Assembly (NCBI GenBank): GCA_964582875.1
Contig: CAZOTZ010000047.1
Location: 1 to 12,569, forward strand
Length of the DNA stretch: 12,569 nt
Direction of reading: 5' to 3'
DNA from: JAADDV01 sp964582875
GTDB taxonomy: Bacteria > Aquificota > Aquificia > Aquificales > Hydrogenothermaceae
The position numbers were made by a program, and so were the translations under genes. Numbering within the stretch: position 1 is the first letter of the stretch; each line of letters opens with the position of its first letter. This document shows, piece after piece, positions 1 through 8,192 of this stretch. The notes under the pieces were generated by a model. That model saw only the letters and a program-made list of their open reading frames with translations, ran no database searches and was not told the origin of the DNA.

Positions 1-2704
1 TTTTCAGCTCCCTGTCTATCTGTGAGTCTGGATATTTTTCTAAAAGTTTTATCACCTGAGACAGTATAGTTTCTCTGATGTTTTCTGGGATGTTTGACGA
101 TAGGCGCTGTGCAACAGCTTTCGCTTCTTCTAAACGAAAATCATTCAGATTAATATTTTCTAAAACGCTGTGGGTCAGTATTCCTACATAAACAGCTGTT
201 TCTCCTCCTCTTCCAGAGTAATTATCCTCTTCTTTTTCCATTATTTTGGATACAGATACAAACAAAGCTGGTTTTTTTTGGGATAGTATGTGTTTACTTC
301 TTTTTGTTATTTCTTCTGTTTCTTTTACCTTTTGTATCAGACTATCAGAAATAGTCTGATTAACCGTCTCTACGTTTATTGTTTTTTGAATTGGTGGAAT
401 TTCCTCCTGTATTCCTTTCAGATTTACTGAAGAGATTAACATACTGTAAAAGGAATTTTTTTCTACCTTTGAACCGGAAGATATGAAAAAAAGCTTTTCT
501 TTAGCTCTTGTGATTGCAACATAAAATAGCCTCTCCCATTCATTTATAATCTCTTGCTTTAGAGATTCTTTGCACTGTTCAAACTCTTTACTTACAGCTC
601 TGTCTATCTTTAATATAGGTTTTCCTTCCACAATGTTTACGCTATTGATAATGGCTTTCAGATTTTTATTCAGCAAAGGAATGATAACCACTTTACTTTC
701 TAAACCTTTTGATTTATGCATTGTCAGAAGTTTTATACTGTTTTCACTGTCCTCATCTGCTTCATCTTCTTTGCTGTTTTCTATGTGATTGAGGAATTCT
801 GGCAGTGTAATTCCTTCTAAGGAATAACCTTCAGCAATACTACGAAACTTATTAAGATTTTTTACAGCATTGTATCCTTTGTCTGTTAGAGAGAATAATC
901 TCAGCAAATCTGTCTCTTCATAGATTTTATTTACAATATCTCTTAAAGATGTAGAATGCTTGTTATCTGAAAGCTGCTTAATCAGATTTAAAACAGGATG
1001 TTTTAAATCTGTTAGGTTGCTTCTTTGTTTTATTATCTCTGTGTCGTCCATCAGGATTAGTGGAGATTTTAGAACATTCAAAAGAGAAATCTCGTCTTCT
1101 ATGTTATTTATTACCTTCAGAATGTTTATCACTGTCTGAACTTCAAATGTGCTGTAAAGGCTGTAAGGTGTTTTACCTGAAGCTTGCAGTCCACAAGAAG
1201 AAAGGATATCTCTAAAGATTTTTAAGTCTTCATTTTTAAAAAAGAGGATAAAAATGTCTGACAGGTTATACCCTTCAGTCAACAGGTTTTTTATTAGCTC
1301 TGCTGTGAATCTTGCCTCTTCTTTAATAGATATTTTTTCTGTTTTCAGGTGGTATAGTTTTATCTGTGAGTGGGGTAGTTTATGCTTAGACTTTAGCTCA
1401 GTCTTAAATTTTTTGTCAATGTGAGACAGGAATTTTTCACTTTTTACAATTTCGTTAAAAAACTGAACAAGTTTTTCGCTACTTCTGTAGTTAGTATCTA
1501 AAACTACATCTTGAAAATTGTTCTCTTGTAGAAAACGGAAGTAAACATTCAGGTCTGCTTCCCTCCACGTGTATATACACTGTTTAGGGTCTCCAAACAG
1601 GTATATGTTGTCTTTTGAGAGGGCTTTTAATATTTTTGTCTGTATTAAGTCTGTGTCTTGAAACTCGTCAACAAAAATATATTTGAGATTGTTTTTTATA
1701 TGTTGATTTATGTAAGGATTGTTTACTAACGATACTGTTTTTTCAAGAATGTCGTTAAAGTCTATCAGTTTTTCTTCTTTTTTTAGGTTATTTATAAAAT
1801 TAGAAAATTGATAGAATTTTTGTAAAACTGTTCGTGCATTGTAATCTTTTGATAGTAGGTTTATCTGGTATGCTGTGTTTAGTATATCCCTTTCAATATC
1901 TTTGAAGGCCTCGTCATTAAATAAAGGTTTAACGTCTTTGTAATAAAAATTTTTTTTGCTTTCTGGCATATTTTTGATGCCACCAATGTTTCTTTTTATC
2001 AGAAATTTTTCTTTTATGGATATCTCTGCAGGATGTTCTGTGATAATCTCCAAGCGGTGCAGAGGAACATTAAACAGTTCTGTGTGTGTGATTAAGTGGG
2101 GGTAATTCTCTTTGAATGTTTGTAGCAGTTTCTTAAGTTTGTAGGTCAAATTATCTATTTGTTTCCAAATCTCCTCAGAATTGCTGTTTTCTTCTATATT
2201 ACTGAGTTTTAATCTGTTATTGTAAAGTGTGATAAATACATTTTTTAGACGAGGGAAATTACCTCCAAACAGACTGATTATCTTGCTCCAGTTATGACTG
2301 TCCTTGTTATAGTCTTTTTCAACAAACAGTTCAAATCCTTCTGATAAAAATATGTCAGTTTCCTTTAGTATCTGGTAAGAGTTATCTATGCCACTGATTT
2401 CTGGAAATCTTTTTAGTATTTTTAAAAATACGCTGTGGAATGTGCCTATGTGGCTGCTATCCAAAAATATTAACTGTCTGTGGAGTTTTACTTTGTCTTC
2501 TACGGGTATTTCGGGATTTAACAGCTTCTGTGTTATTTGTTGTCCAATCTTATCTTTTATCTCTGTGGCTGCCTTTTCTGAAAAGGTAAGTATCATCATT
2601 TCTTTTAGTGTTATGTTCTCGCTAATAATTTTTTTTGTAACCTCCTCAATTAAACTGTAAGTTTTGCCTGTTCCTGCTGAAGCAATAAAGTTTATGTTAG
2701 GCAT
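1..2704 (-). CDS. addA: AddA-like UvrD-family helicase, ATP-dependent helicase/nuclease subunit A (3' part cut off by window edge)
   Basis: This is the motor subunit of an AddAB-type helicase-nuclease, which unwinds and trims double-strand breaks for RecA loading. I translated most of the 901 visible codons and met no stop. The superfamily 1A motifs appear in order: Walker A (ASAGTGKT, residues 8-15), motif Ia (LTFSEKAATEIKDKI, near 40-55), motif Ib (GTFHSVF), IDFNDIL, motif II (VDEFQDTD, 345-352), motif III (GDPKQCIYTWREAD), motif IV (LDTNYRSSEKL), motif V (MHKSKGLE, 662-669) and motif VI (VAITRAKEKL, from 729). Near the left edge, GILTHSVLE (841-849) resembles the opening of the AddA C-terminal PD-(D/E)XK nuclease domain, whose catalytic part would lie outside the window. 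The ATG at 2704 is preceded by GGAGGA (2710-2715), five bases upstream. It overlaps the end of addB by 8 bases, and the addB-addA order is that of Bacillus subtilis. A plain UvrD/PcrA helicase is less likely, given the AddB partner and the C-terminal motif. Confidence 0.9.
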   Translation of the reverse strand, partial: MPNINFIASAGTGKTYSLIEEVTKKIISENITLKEMMILTFSEKAATEIKDKIGQQITQKLLNPEIPVEDKVKLHRQLIFLDSSHIGTFHSVFLKILKRFPEISGIDNSYQILKETDIFLSEGFELFVEKDYNKDSHNWSKIISLFGGNFPRLKNVFITLYNNRLKLSNIEENSNSEEIWKQIDNLTYKLKKLLQTFKENYPHLITHTELFNVPLHRLEIITEHPAEISIKEKFLIKRNIGGIKNMPESKKNFYYKDVKPLFNDEAFKDIERDILNTAYQINLLSKDYNARTVLQKFYQFSNFINNLKKEEKLIDFNDILEKTVSLVNNPYINQHIKNNLKYIFVDEFQDTDLIQTKILKALSKDNIYLFGDPKQCIYTWREADLNVYFRFLQENNFQDVVLDTNYRSSEKLVQFFNEIVKSEKFLSHIDKKFKTELKSKHKLPHSQIKLYHLKTEKISIKEEARFTAELIKNLLTEGYNLSDIFILFFKNEDLKIFRDILSSCGLQASGKTPYSLYSTFEVQTVINILKVINNIEDEISLLNVLKSPLILMDDTEIIKQRSNLTDLKHPVLNLIKQLSDNKHSTSLRDIVNKIYEETDLLRLFSLTDKGYNAVKNLNKFRSIAEGYSLEGITLPEFLNHIENSKEDEADEDSENSIKLLTMHKSKGLESKVVIIPLLNKNLKAIINSVNIVEGKPILKIDRAVSKEFEQCKESLKQEIINEWERLFYVAITRAKEKLFFISSGSKVEKNSFYSMLISSVNLKGIQEEIPPIQKTINVETVNQTISDSLIQKVKETEEITKRSKHILSQKKPALFVSVSKIMEKEEDNYSGRGGETAVYVGILTHSVLENINLNDFRLEEAKAVAQRLSSNIPENIRETILSQVIKLLEKYPDSQIDRELK

Positions 2705-5318
2705 CGTTGTCCTCCAAACTTTTGGGACAAAAGTAAGCAAAGGAGCAGTAATCACACCACTGGTTTTCCTTAGGATAGTAGTAGTTTTGCTGAAGTTCTT
2801 GGATAAGAGCGTCAAGATACTGTTGTGTTTCACTTAAAACTTTTTCATCTTTTAGAGAAAAGTGGTAATTCCCTTTCCTGTTATTTACCGCAAGTATACC
2901 AACATTTTTTACAGGGAGGTAGTTGAGCATCCTTTTGTAAATAATTAACTGAATGTATCTGTTTTTTATCTCTTTTTCAAGGTTGATATCCTTTTCTGTG
3001 GTTTTGTAGTCATATATGTAGTAGTTTCCCTCCCTGTCTTCTTCTACCCTATCTACCCTTCCTATGAATATCTCGCTTTTTATCTTCTTTTCTAAAAACT
3101 CTTTTTTTACTTTTCTGTTTTCTGTTTTTAATCTTTTTAGGTCGTAATAAATAAATCTTTTTAGGTTTTCTGTAAGTTGGTTTATCTTTTCCTCTTCAAA
3201 TGGTATGTATGTAGGGTAAAGCTCTTTAAGGTATGGTTCCAATCTTTTTTTTACCTGTTGGTGTAATAGATTTAACGCTTTTTGGACGTCTTTTTCTGAA
3301 GGGTTTTCTGGTATTCTTTTGTAAAACTGTTCTATTACTTTGTGAATTTCTTCGCCTATCTTTGTTGGTGGTATCTTTTTTCTGTCAAAAATCTCTTCTT
3401 CAGTAAAGTTTAGTATCTCTTCAAAGAAGAATTTGTAAGGACAGGTCGCATACACAGAGAATTTGGTAGGAGAAATTGGTATAGGGGTTTTTATGTTGAA
3501 TATGAATGCTTCTTTTTTTGGATTTTTTTGTTTTGATAATTTTTGATAAATTTCTTTAAGGTCAGAAAACTGCTCTTTTAGAAGGTGAGCGTGTTTGAGT
3601 TTTAATTTTTCAGGGTTTATAGATTCTGTGTTTTCTGGTATGATTCCTGTAATTCTCATTAACTCTTTTACAAGGAAAGAAGGTGATTGACTGCTTCCGT
3701 AAACAGACTGGGATATGTAAGACAAAAATATGACTCTTTGGGGCTCAAACAGATTACAGAAGTTTGCAAGCTGTTGCATAAGTAAATGAAAAGGATAATC
3801 AATCCAGTTTTCCGTTATAAACCCAGTCTCTGAAACAGAAGGAAACATATTCCCATTAAGATTTAAGAAGAATAAGTAAGAAAAATTACCTCCTTCTGCT
3901 TTGATGGGGGTTAGTATTTGTACTGTTTGGCAATCAGGTTTTGAAGAAGGATATTCCTTTCTAAAGAAGCTTTCCAATATAGAAATAAACTGTTTGTAAT
4001 CTATGTTTGGAAATAGGTCTGCATATAGATTAGAGGTTTGTATGTTTTCTACTATCTCTTCTAAAAATATTTTTATCTCTTGGTCTGTGATTATTTTTCC
4101 TATTTTCTGTAAAATGCTGATATACTCATTAATTGTAGAACTTTCAGGAAATTGGTTGATAGTTCTTAACAGGGTAAGAAACTGTGAACTGTTTTTTTTG
4201 GATAGATAATCTTCCCATTCATTAAACCCTTCTGTTATAGGAGCAGTTAGTATGATTTCTTCTAACTTCTCTAAATCTTCATAAAGAAAATCTGATAGGG
4301 TTTTAAGAAGGAGCTCTTTACTAAAGTTATAATTTTTCAGGGATAAAAGTGTGTAAAGTTTTCTGAATTTCATCTGGTCTATGTATCTTGTTTCTTCTGA
4401 CAGGTAGTAAGGTATCTGACCAGCCTCAAAAATATGCTTGATATATGGAATGTATTTTTCTAAGTCAGGAATAACAACAGCAATCTTGTGAAGAGATACC
4501 CCTTGTGCAGTGAGATACTTTATCTGATTTGCTACAAAGTGAACTTCATCAATTTCGTCATCGGCTTTTATCAGGTTTACATTTTTATTTTTGGTAATAT
4601 CTCCATACTCAAAGCGGTATATTTTGTTAGCTACTGTGATGTTAATATCTGTGGTCTCCTCTTCATATTTGCCTGAGGATATACTCTCGTAAAAGTCTAT
4701 CACTTCTTTAAAATGTATGTAGTTTTGGTAGTAGCCTGAATTTCTGCTTATAGGCAGAAATATATAAATTTTTTTAGACAGTTTTTTTAGTTTTACAAAT
4801 AGATTTTTGTGTAAAGGAGGAACAGATTTTATTCCGTATATAAATAAATGGTCTGTGAAAAATGGGCTTTCTTTTTGGATAGCTAATCTGTGTGTGTCTT
4901 CTCTGTCGTAGTATTTTTCTCCTTTGAATCTTTCATACATCTTGATAACTTGTCTTGCAACGTCAGATTTTATATCATCAATGCTGAGACTAAACTCTTT
5001 TAACTGCTGGATTATCATTCCTAATTCGTTGGCAGTTCCATCTAACTGGGGACTTTCAGTTAAAAGGAACTTTTTAAGTATCATTTCCCTTTCAAAATCT
5101 TGGAGGGGTTCAATCTCTGTTAAGCGTTTAGAGATATCTATAAGTGTAAAAAACTCAGCATTAAACAATGCCCCTAAACTGTTAACTATAAATTGTTTTA
5201 GATATTGTTTTTGATTATTTGTGTGTACGATAAAAGATATTTTTTCTCCCTTTCCTATGCCTTTCAGTACTTTAACGATGTTATTTTTAAGATAGTGGTG
5301 GGAGCCGCAGAAAAGCAT
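2697..5318 (-). CDS. addB: AddB-like subunit with C-terminal iron-sulfur PD-(D/E)XK nuclease
   Basis: This is the nuclease partner of AddA. The C-terminal third has the RecB/AddB nuclease signature: GEEIHKVIE (His659), GRVDR (Asp756), IYDYKT (Asp770, Lys772) and a following QLIIYKR segment. Four cysteines fit the AddB 4Fe-4S staple: Cys626 (TCPYKFFFEE) before the nuclease core, and Cys855, Cys858, Cys864 (C-x2-C-x5-C) at the extreme C terminus. The central stretch with ILTPIKAEGG and NLNGNMFPS matches the inactive-helicase part of AddB proteins. The N terminus (LFCGSHHYLKNNIV) has no GxxGxGKT P-loop, so I expect no ATP binding there. At 873 residues it is shorter than B. subtilis AddB (about 1,166) and closer to the compact type. 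The ATG follows the TAA of the upstream exonuclease gene directly (TAAATG) with only a weak AAAGG upstream, so translation is probably coupled. Confidence 0.88.
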   Translation of the reverse strand: MLFCGSHHYLKNNIVKVLKGIGKGEKISFIVHTNNQKQYLKQFIVNSLGALFNAEFFTLIDISKRLTEIEPLQDFEREMILKKFLLTESPQLDGTANELGMIIQQLKEFSLSIDDIKSDVARQVIKMYERFKGEKYYDREDTHRLAIQKESPFFTDHLFIYGIKSVPPLHKNLFVKLKKLSKKIYIFLPISRNSGYYQNYIHFKEVIDFYESISSGKYEEETTDINITVANKIYRFEYGDITKNKNVNLIKADDEIDEVHFVANQIKYLTAQGVSLHKIAVVIPDLEKYIPYIKHIFEAGQIPYYLSEETRYIDQMKFRKLYTLLSLKNYNFSKELLLKTLSDFLYEDLEKLEEIILTAPITEGFNEWEDYLSKKNSSQFLTLLRTINQFPESSTINEYISILQKIGKIITDQEIKIFLEEIVENIQTSNLYADLFPNIDYKQFISILESFFRKEYPSSKPDCQTVQILTPIKAEGGNFSYLFFLNLNGNMFPSVSETGFITENWIDYPFHLLMQQLANFCNLFEPQRVIFLSYISQSVYGSSQSPSFLVKELMRITGIIPENTESINPEKLKLKHAHLLKEQFSDLKEIYQKLSKQKNPKKEAFIFNIKTPIPISPTKFSVYATCPYKFFFEEILNFTEEEIFDRKKIPPTKIGEEIHKVIEQFYKRIPENPSEKDVQKALNLLHQQVKKRLEPYLKELYPTYIPFEEEKINQLTENLKRFIYYDLKRLKTENRKVKKEFLEKKIKSEIFIGRVDRVEEDREGNYYIYDYKTTEKDINLEKEIKNRYIQLIIYKRMLNYLPVKNVGILAVNNRKGNYHFSLKDEKVLSETQQYLDALIQELQQNYYYPKENQWCDYCSFAYFCPKSLEDNDA

Positions 5319-6110
5319 TTATATAACCTTTATCTCTCCTTCTATGTTACTGATATTTTCAAATGAAGGGAAGTAATAACTACCAAATAAAAAGAACTGA
5401 TTAATGTAGGCAAATAGCTGTGCTGTTGCTTTAACATCCTCTAAACAGTATTGTGCGATTTTTTCTAACTTTTTTTCTTTAAAATAATGGGGAACTTTAT
5501 CGCCACTTCCTTTTGTTTTGACAGAAATATCACACAGGTAGCACAGATTCTTCAAAGACATCTTCTTTCCGAAAATGTCTAACGGAATGTCTATATGATA
5601 AGGAGTATATCGGTTAGTATAACGGGGATACTCATTCTCAAATCTATCAAATCTGTCTAAAAAGATGCTTATGTAGAAGCTGTATTTTATGTGATGTATA
5701 TGTTTTAGAGACCTTGATTTTATAACAGGAATGTCAAAATCTTTACCGTTTACTGTTATAATTACGGGGAACTCTTTTATTCCGTTTTTCTCTTTTGTGT
5801 GGGCATCTTTAAAATTTTCCCAAAATAGATTTAAAAGAGAAGTTTCACTTTCTGAGCTGAAAGATATAAATCGTTCTACTGCTGAGTTTTTTATAGTCAT
5901 AAAACTGACAGCAACAATTCTGTGGAAAGGTGTAGGTAGGAACTCTCCATTTTCAAGTTTTTCAATCTCTTCTTCTGTGCCCACATTTTTCACCATTTCA
6001 TCGTCAGGAACAGTTTCTATATCAAAGATAAAAAAATTTCTGAATTTTGAGAAGAATGCTTTTCTTTTGCTTTTTATCTTTTCTACCGTCCACAACTCGT
6101 TTTTATTCAT
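5319..6110 (-). CDS. PolB-type DEDD 3'-5' exonuclease, first gene of the exo-addB-addA operon
   Basis: This is a predicted single-domain 3'-5' exonuclease of the ribonuclease H-like fold, related to the proofreading domain of family B DNA polymerases (DNA_pol_B_exo2 type). Numbered from the ATG at 6110 (263 residues), the metal-binding motifs are Exo I FDIETVPD (Asp30, Glu32), Exo II NGKDFDIPVI (Asp126) and Exo III YCLEDVKAT (Tyr221, Asp225). HIDIPLDIFG (Asp174) and a SLKNLCYLCDI helix lie between the last two, as in this family. An in-frame TTG at 6125 would add five residues. I prefer the ATG because GGAGG at 6118-6122 sits 7 bases upstream of it and would lie inside the longer version. The gene ends exactly where addB begins, so it is very likely co-transcribed with addBA and may act on ends exposed by the AddAB complex. 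The substrate (DNA or RNA) cannot be read from the sequence. Confidence 0.85.
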   Translation of the reverse strand: MNKNELWTVEKIKSKRKAFFSKFRNFFIFDIETVPDDEMVKNVGTEEEIEKLENGEFLPTPFHRIVAVSFMTIKNSAVERFISFSSESETSLLNLFWENFKDAHTKEKNGIKEFPVIITVNGKDFDIPVIKSRSLKHIHHIKYSFYISIFLDRFDRFENEYPRYTNRYTPYHIDIPLDIFGKKMSLKNLCYLCDISVKTKGSGDKVPHYFKEKKLEKIAQYCLEDVKATAQLFAYINQFFLFGSYYFPSFENISNIEGEIKVI

Positions 6111-6117
6111 TTTTAGC

Positions 6118-6122
6118 CCTCC
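6118..6122 (-). promoter_or_regulatory. Shine-Dalgarno GGAGG that fixes the exonuclease start
   Basis: On the minus strand this reads GGAGG, seven bases before the ATG at 6110-6108. It overlaps the second and third codons of the alternative TTG start at 6125, so the shorter protein is preferred. Confidence 0.75.
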
Positions 6123-6176
6123 CAACAGCTATATTTTAACCTGTGAAAAATAAATTTTCATTAATCTAATAATTGA

Positions 6177-6184
6177 AGTATAAT
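6177..6184. promoter_or_regulatory. Divergent promoter region with overlapping -10 boxes
   Basis: The space between the exonuclease gene and the first receptor gene is about 97 bases and very AT-rich. On the plus strand TATAAT (6179-6184) is a perfect -10 box, with a weak TTTTCA (6155-6160) 18 bases upstream, giving a leader of about 17-25 bases. On the minus strand TATACT (6177-6182) with TTCAAA (6201-6206) 18 bases upstream could serve the exo-addBA operon. TAAAAT at 6133-6138 (minus) is a second choice. If both central boxes are used, the two operons would compete for RNA polymerase. The plus-strand box is the better supported. Confidence 0.45.
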
Positions 6185-6207
6185 TTTATTAAAAAATATA
6201 TTTGAAT

Positions 6208-8118
6208 ATGCTAATGTTAGAAAAAAGAGTTTTTTTGATTTTGTTTATCCTTTATGTAGGTTTAGCTTCTGCACAGGAGAACATTATCTCATTAATGAAG
6301 AAATACGAAGAGACATCAGACCTGTCTGAAAAAACAAAAAGAGAAACCCTTGGGCATATCTATGTTTTGACAAGGAAAGACTTGGATATTATGAAGGCTC
6401 GAACACTTAAAGACATTCTCAGGTCTATACCAATGTTTCATTACTTTCCAAACAGATTTGGCGTTTATACTTTGCTCAACCCCGGAGAGAGGGCAGGAAT
6501 TGCTATAAAGTATCGCCTATTTATTGATAATCAAGAAGTTAGCTCAATCCATACATCAAATCCTTTCCTTGCTTACGACCACTATCCTTTAGACCATATT
6601 AATCATGTTGAAATATATTATTCATTAGGTGCCATATCTGTTTCCTCTGAGCCATCTCAATTAATCATTAAACTGTATACTAAAGAGCCAGAGAGAGAGA
6701 ACAGCTCATCTGTAAGGGGAGCCTACTCTCAGAAAAGTGATTATGCAGGAAGTTTGCTTATAACAAGGAATATAAGTAATAAGGAGTCTTTTCTGTTTTT
6801 GGTAAATCAATCCTTTTACAATTACAAAACAGTTTCCCTTCCCAATGGTAACATATACAGGGATACTCTTGTAAGAAACTTTTTCTTTAAATATAGATAC
6901 AAAAATCTTTTGTTAGAAACAGGTTATACATCAAGTGATAGAGATATTTTTACAGGTTTTTCACTAAACTCTGTTCCTGATAAGGGAGGCATAAAAACGC
7001 AAGATTTTTATATAAACTTTGCTTCCCATTGGTTAGCAGATAATTCTTTAAAATTTGTTATTTCTTATGACGTTCAAAACAGGGATTATTACGAGCTAAA
7101 CAGAGAAGGACTGTTTTACCCTCTACAAGTGTTTAATCCTGACAATCCAGTGGTGGAGTACAACGATTGTAGAAAGTTTGAAAGATACAGTTTTAATCTT
7201 GAAAAGAGGTTCAATAAAGGAAGAAACAGTTTTCTTACTGGAGTGAGTTTTATATACAATAGGCAAACTATAAATAGAATAAACTATAGACTTGCAGATA
7301 ACACAGTTTCAGACAGCTATAACGAAGAAAAGTTTTCAAAAATAATATCTTTGTATGTAGAAGAAATATTCCAGTTAGAGAGAAATGTTTCTATCATTGG
7401 TGGTCTAAAAGTAGACCGTTATAAATTTTATACGATGAAATCAAAGACAGATTATATACTGCGGATTGGAGTGGCTTCAGTTCTTGGTAACAGTGTATAC
7501 CTAAAAGGATTCTTGTCTCGTTCTTATTTATTACCTTCCTTTTTCCTTTTGGAAAATGCTTATGAAAATAAGCTTGAGCCTATCACTGTTTATGTTTTCT
7601 CGTCAGAGCTCGGATATCAGATAAACTCTAAACACAAAATCTCCCTGTTAGTTCAGGACTATTTAGCGAAAAACCATTATGATTTTGACAAAAATAAAAA
7701 ACGGTTTATCAACGGAAACAGCAAGCGTTATAAAGTGCTGTCATTCCTTTATCGTTTTGAACCAAATCTTTTTAACAGTATTGAGGTTAACTACTGGTTA
7801 ACAAATCAAGGTGATACTGTTTTTTCTCCCAATAAAGGGGGATACATCAAAATCTTCACTGAATACAAATCTTTTAAAATTTACAACGAGTTAGTGTATA
7901 AATCGTCTTACAAACCACTGTTTTATAACTTTGGAGATAGTATTGATTATAGTATTTCTGTAAGTTATGACTTTTTTGACGGTTGGACGGTTATTTTTAA
8001 GGGACAGAACTTATTTGACAGGTCAGCAAAAGTAGTTAGAGCATTCCCGTATGGAACTCCTTCGTCATATGGTAGCTATGACAGAACAATATGGCTGGGC
8101 ATAAGTAAGACTTTTTGA
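6208..8118 (+). CDS. TonB-dependent-receptor-like outer-membrane protein, paralogue 1
   Basis: This is a predicted outer-membrane beta-barrel with an N-terminal plug. From the ATG at 6208 it has 636 residues, the same length as its downstream paralogue. Possible starts are TTG 6202, ATG 6208 and ATG 6214; none has a Shine-Dalgarno sequence, so the start is uncertain by a few codons. A signal peptide (KR, then FLILFILYVGLASA) ends at ASA-QE near residue 22. The mature N terminus has SLMKKYEETSDLSEKTK, then a plug-like region (about 48-160) with VLTRKDL, TLKDILRSIP, YRLFIDNQEV, DHINHVEIYY and IKLYTK. This resembles the plug pattern of TonB receptors (I-T-R-E-D-I, L-x-D-L-L, IEVxRGP, INIITK) but lacks the usual RGP and glycine run. 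The rest is a strand-rich barrel with a late QNLFD motif (Asn601) and a terminal Phe, as in BamA-assembled barrels. Ligand unknown; it could act as a sensor rather than a transporter. Confidence 0.8.
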   Translation: MLMLEKRVFLILFILYVGLASAQENIISLMKKYEETSDLSEKTKRETLGHIYVLTRKDLDIMKARTLKDILRSIPMFHYFPNRFGVYTLLNPGERAGIAIKYRLFIDNQEVSSIHTSNPFLAYDHYPLDHINHVEIYYSLGAISVSSEPSQLIIKLYTKEPERENSSSVRGAYSQKSDYAGSLLITRNISNKESFLFLVNQSFYNYKTVSLPNGNIYRDTLVRNFFFKYRYKNLLLETGYTSSDRDIFTGFSLNSVPDKGGIKTQDFYINFASHWLADNSLKFVISYDVQNRDYYELNREGLFYPLQVFNPDNPVVEYNDCRKFERYSFNLEKRFNKGRNSFLTGVSFIYNRQTINRINYRLADNTVSDSYNEEKFSKIISLYVEEIFQLERNVSIIGGLKVDRYKFYTMKSKTDYILRIGVASVLGNSVYLKGFLSRSYLLPSFFLLENAYENKLEPITVYVFSSELGYQINSKHKISLLVQDYLAKNHYDFDKNKKRFINGNSKRYKVLSFLYRFEPNLFNSIEVNYWLTNQGDTVFSPNKGGYIKIFTEYKSFKIYNELVYKSSYKPLFYNFGDSIDYSISVSYDFFDGWTVIFKGQNLFDRSAKVVRAFPYGTPSSYGSYDRTIWLGISKTF

Positions 8119-8121
8119 GTG

Positions 8122-8150
8122 TATAATAAAAGTGGCAAAAACAAAAGGAG
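8122..8150 (+). promoter_or_regulatory. TATAAT box and unused AAAGGAG in the gap between the two receptor genes
   Basis: A perfect TATAAT lies at 8122-8127, four bases after the stop of the first receptor gene. I find no good -35 box at the usual spacing. A strong AAAGGAG lies at 8144-8150, but no ATG, GTG or TTG follows at a usable distance; the frame about 8 bases on reads ATT-ATT-TAT-TGA. The real ATG of the next gene is at 8193, 42 bases further, with only a weak AGG (8185-8187) before it. An internal promoter for the second receptor and its downstream genes is plausible. The ribosome site may be a relic or serve a regulatory role. Confidence 0.4.
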
Positions 8151-8192
8151 AAATTAAAATTATTTATTGAAAATAAAACACAGCAGGTTGGA

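Noticed and set aside
570..788. Open frame on the plus strand inside addA
   Set aside because: It lies antisense to the in-frame helicase motifs V and VI, has no ribosome site and a low-complexity Ser/Leu-rich product.
2388..2660. Open frame on the plus strand inside addA, hydrophobic product
   Set aside because: It is antisense to helicase motifs Ia and Ib; the apparent hydrophobicity is a by-product of reverse-reading AT-rich coding sequence.
4003..5214. Three short plus-strand open frames inside addB
   Set aside because: All are antisense to a continuous, recognisable AddB protein and show no start signals or family motifs.
5731..6153. 140-codon plus-strand open frame over the exonuclease gene and its leader
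   Set aside because: The opposite strand carries the DEDD exonuclease motifs; this product is Ser/Phe-rich with no recognisable domain.
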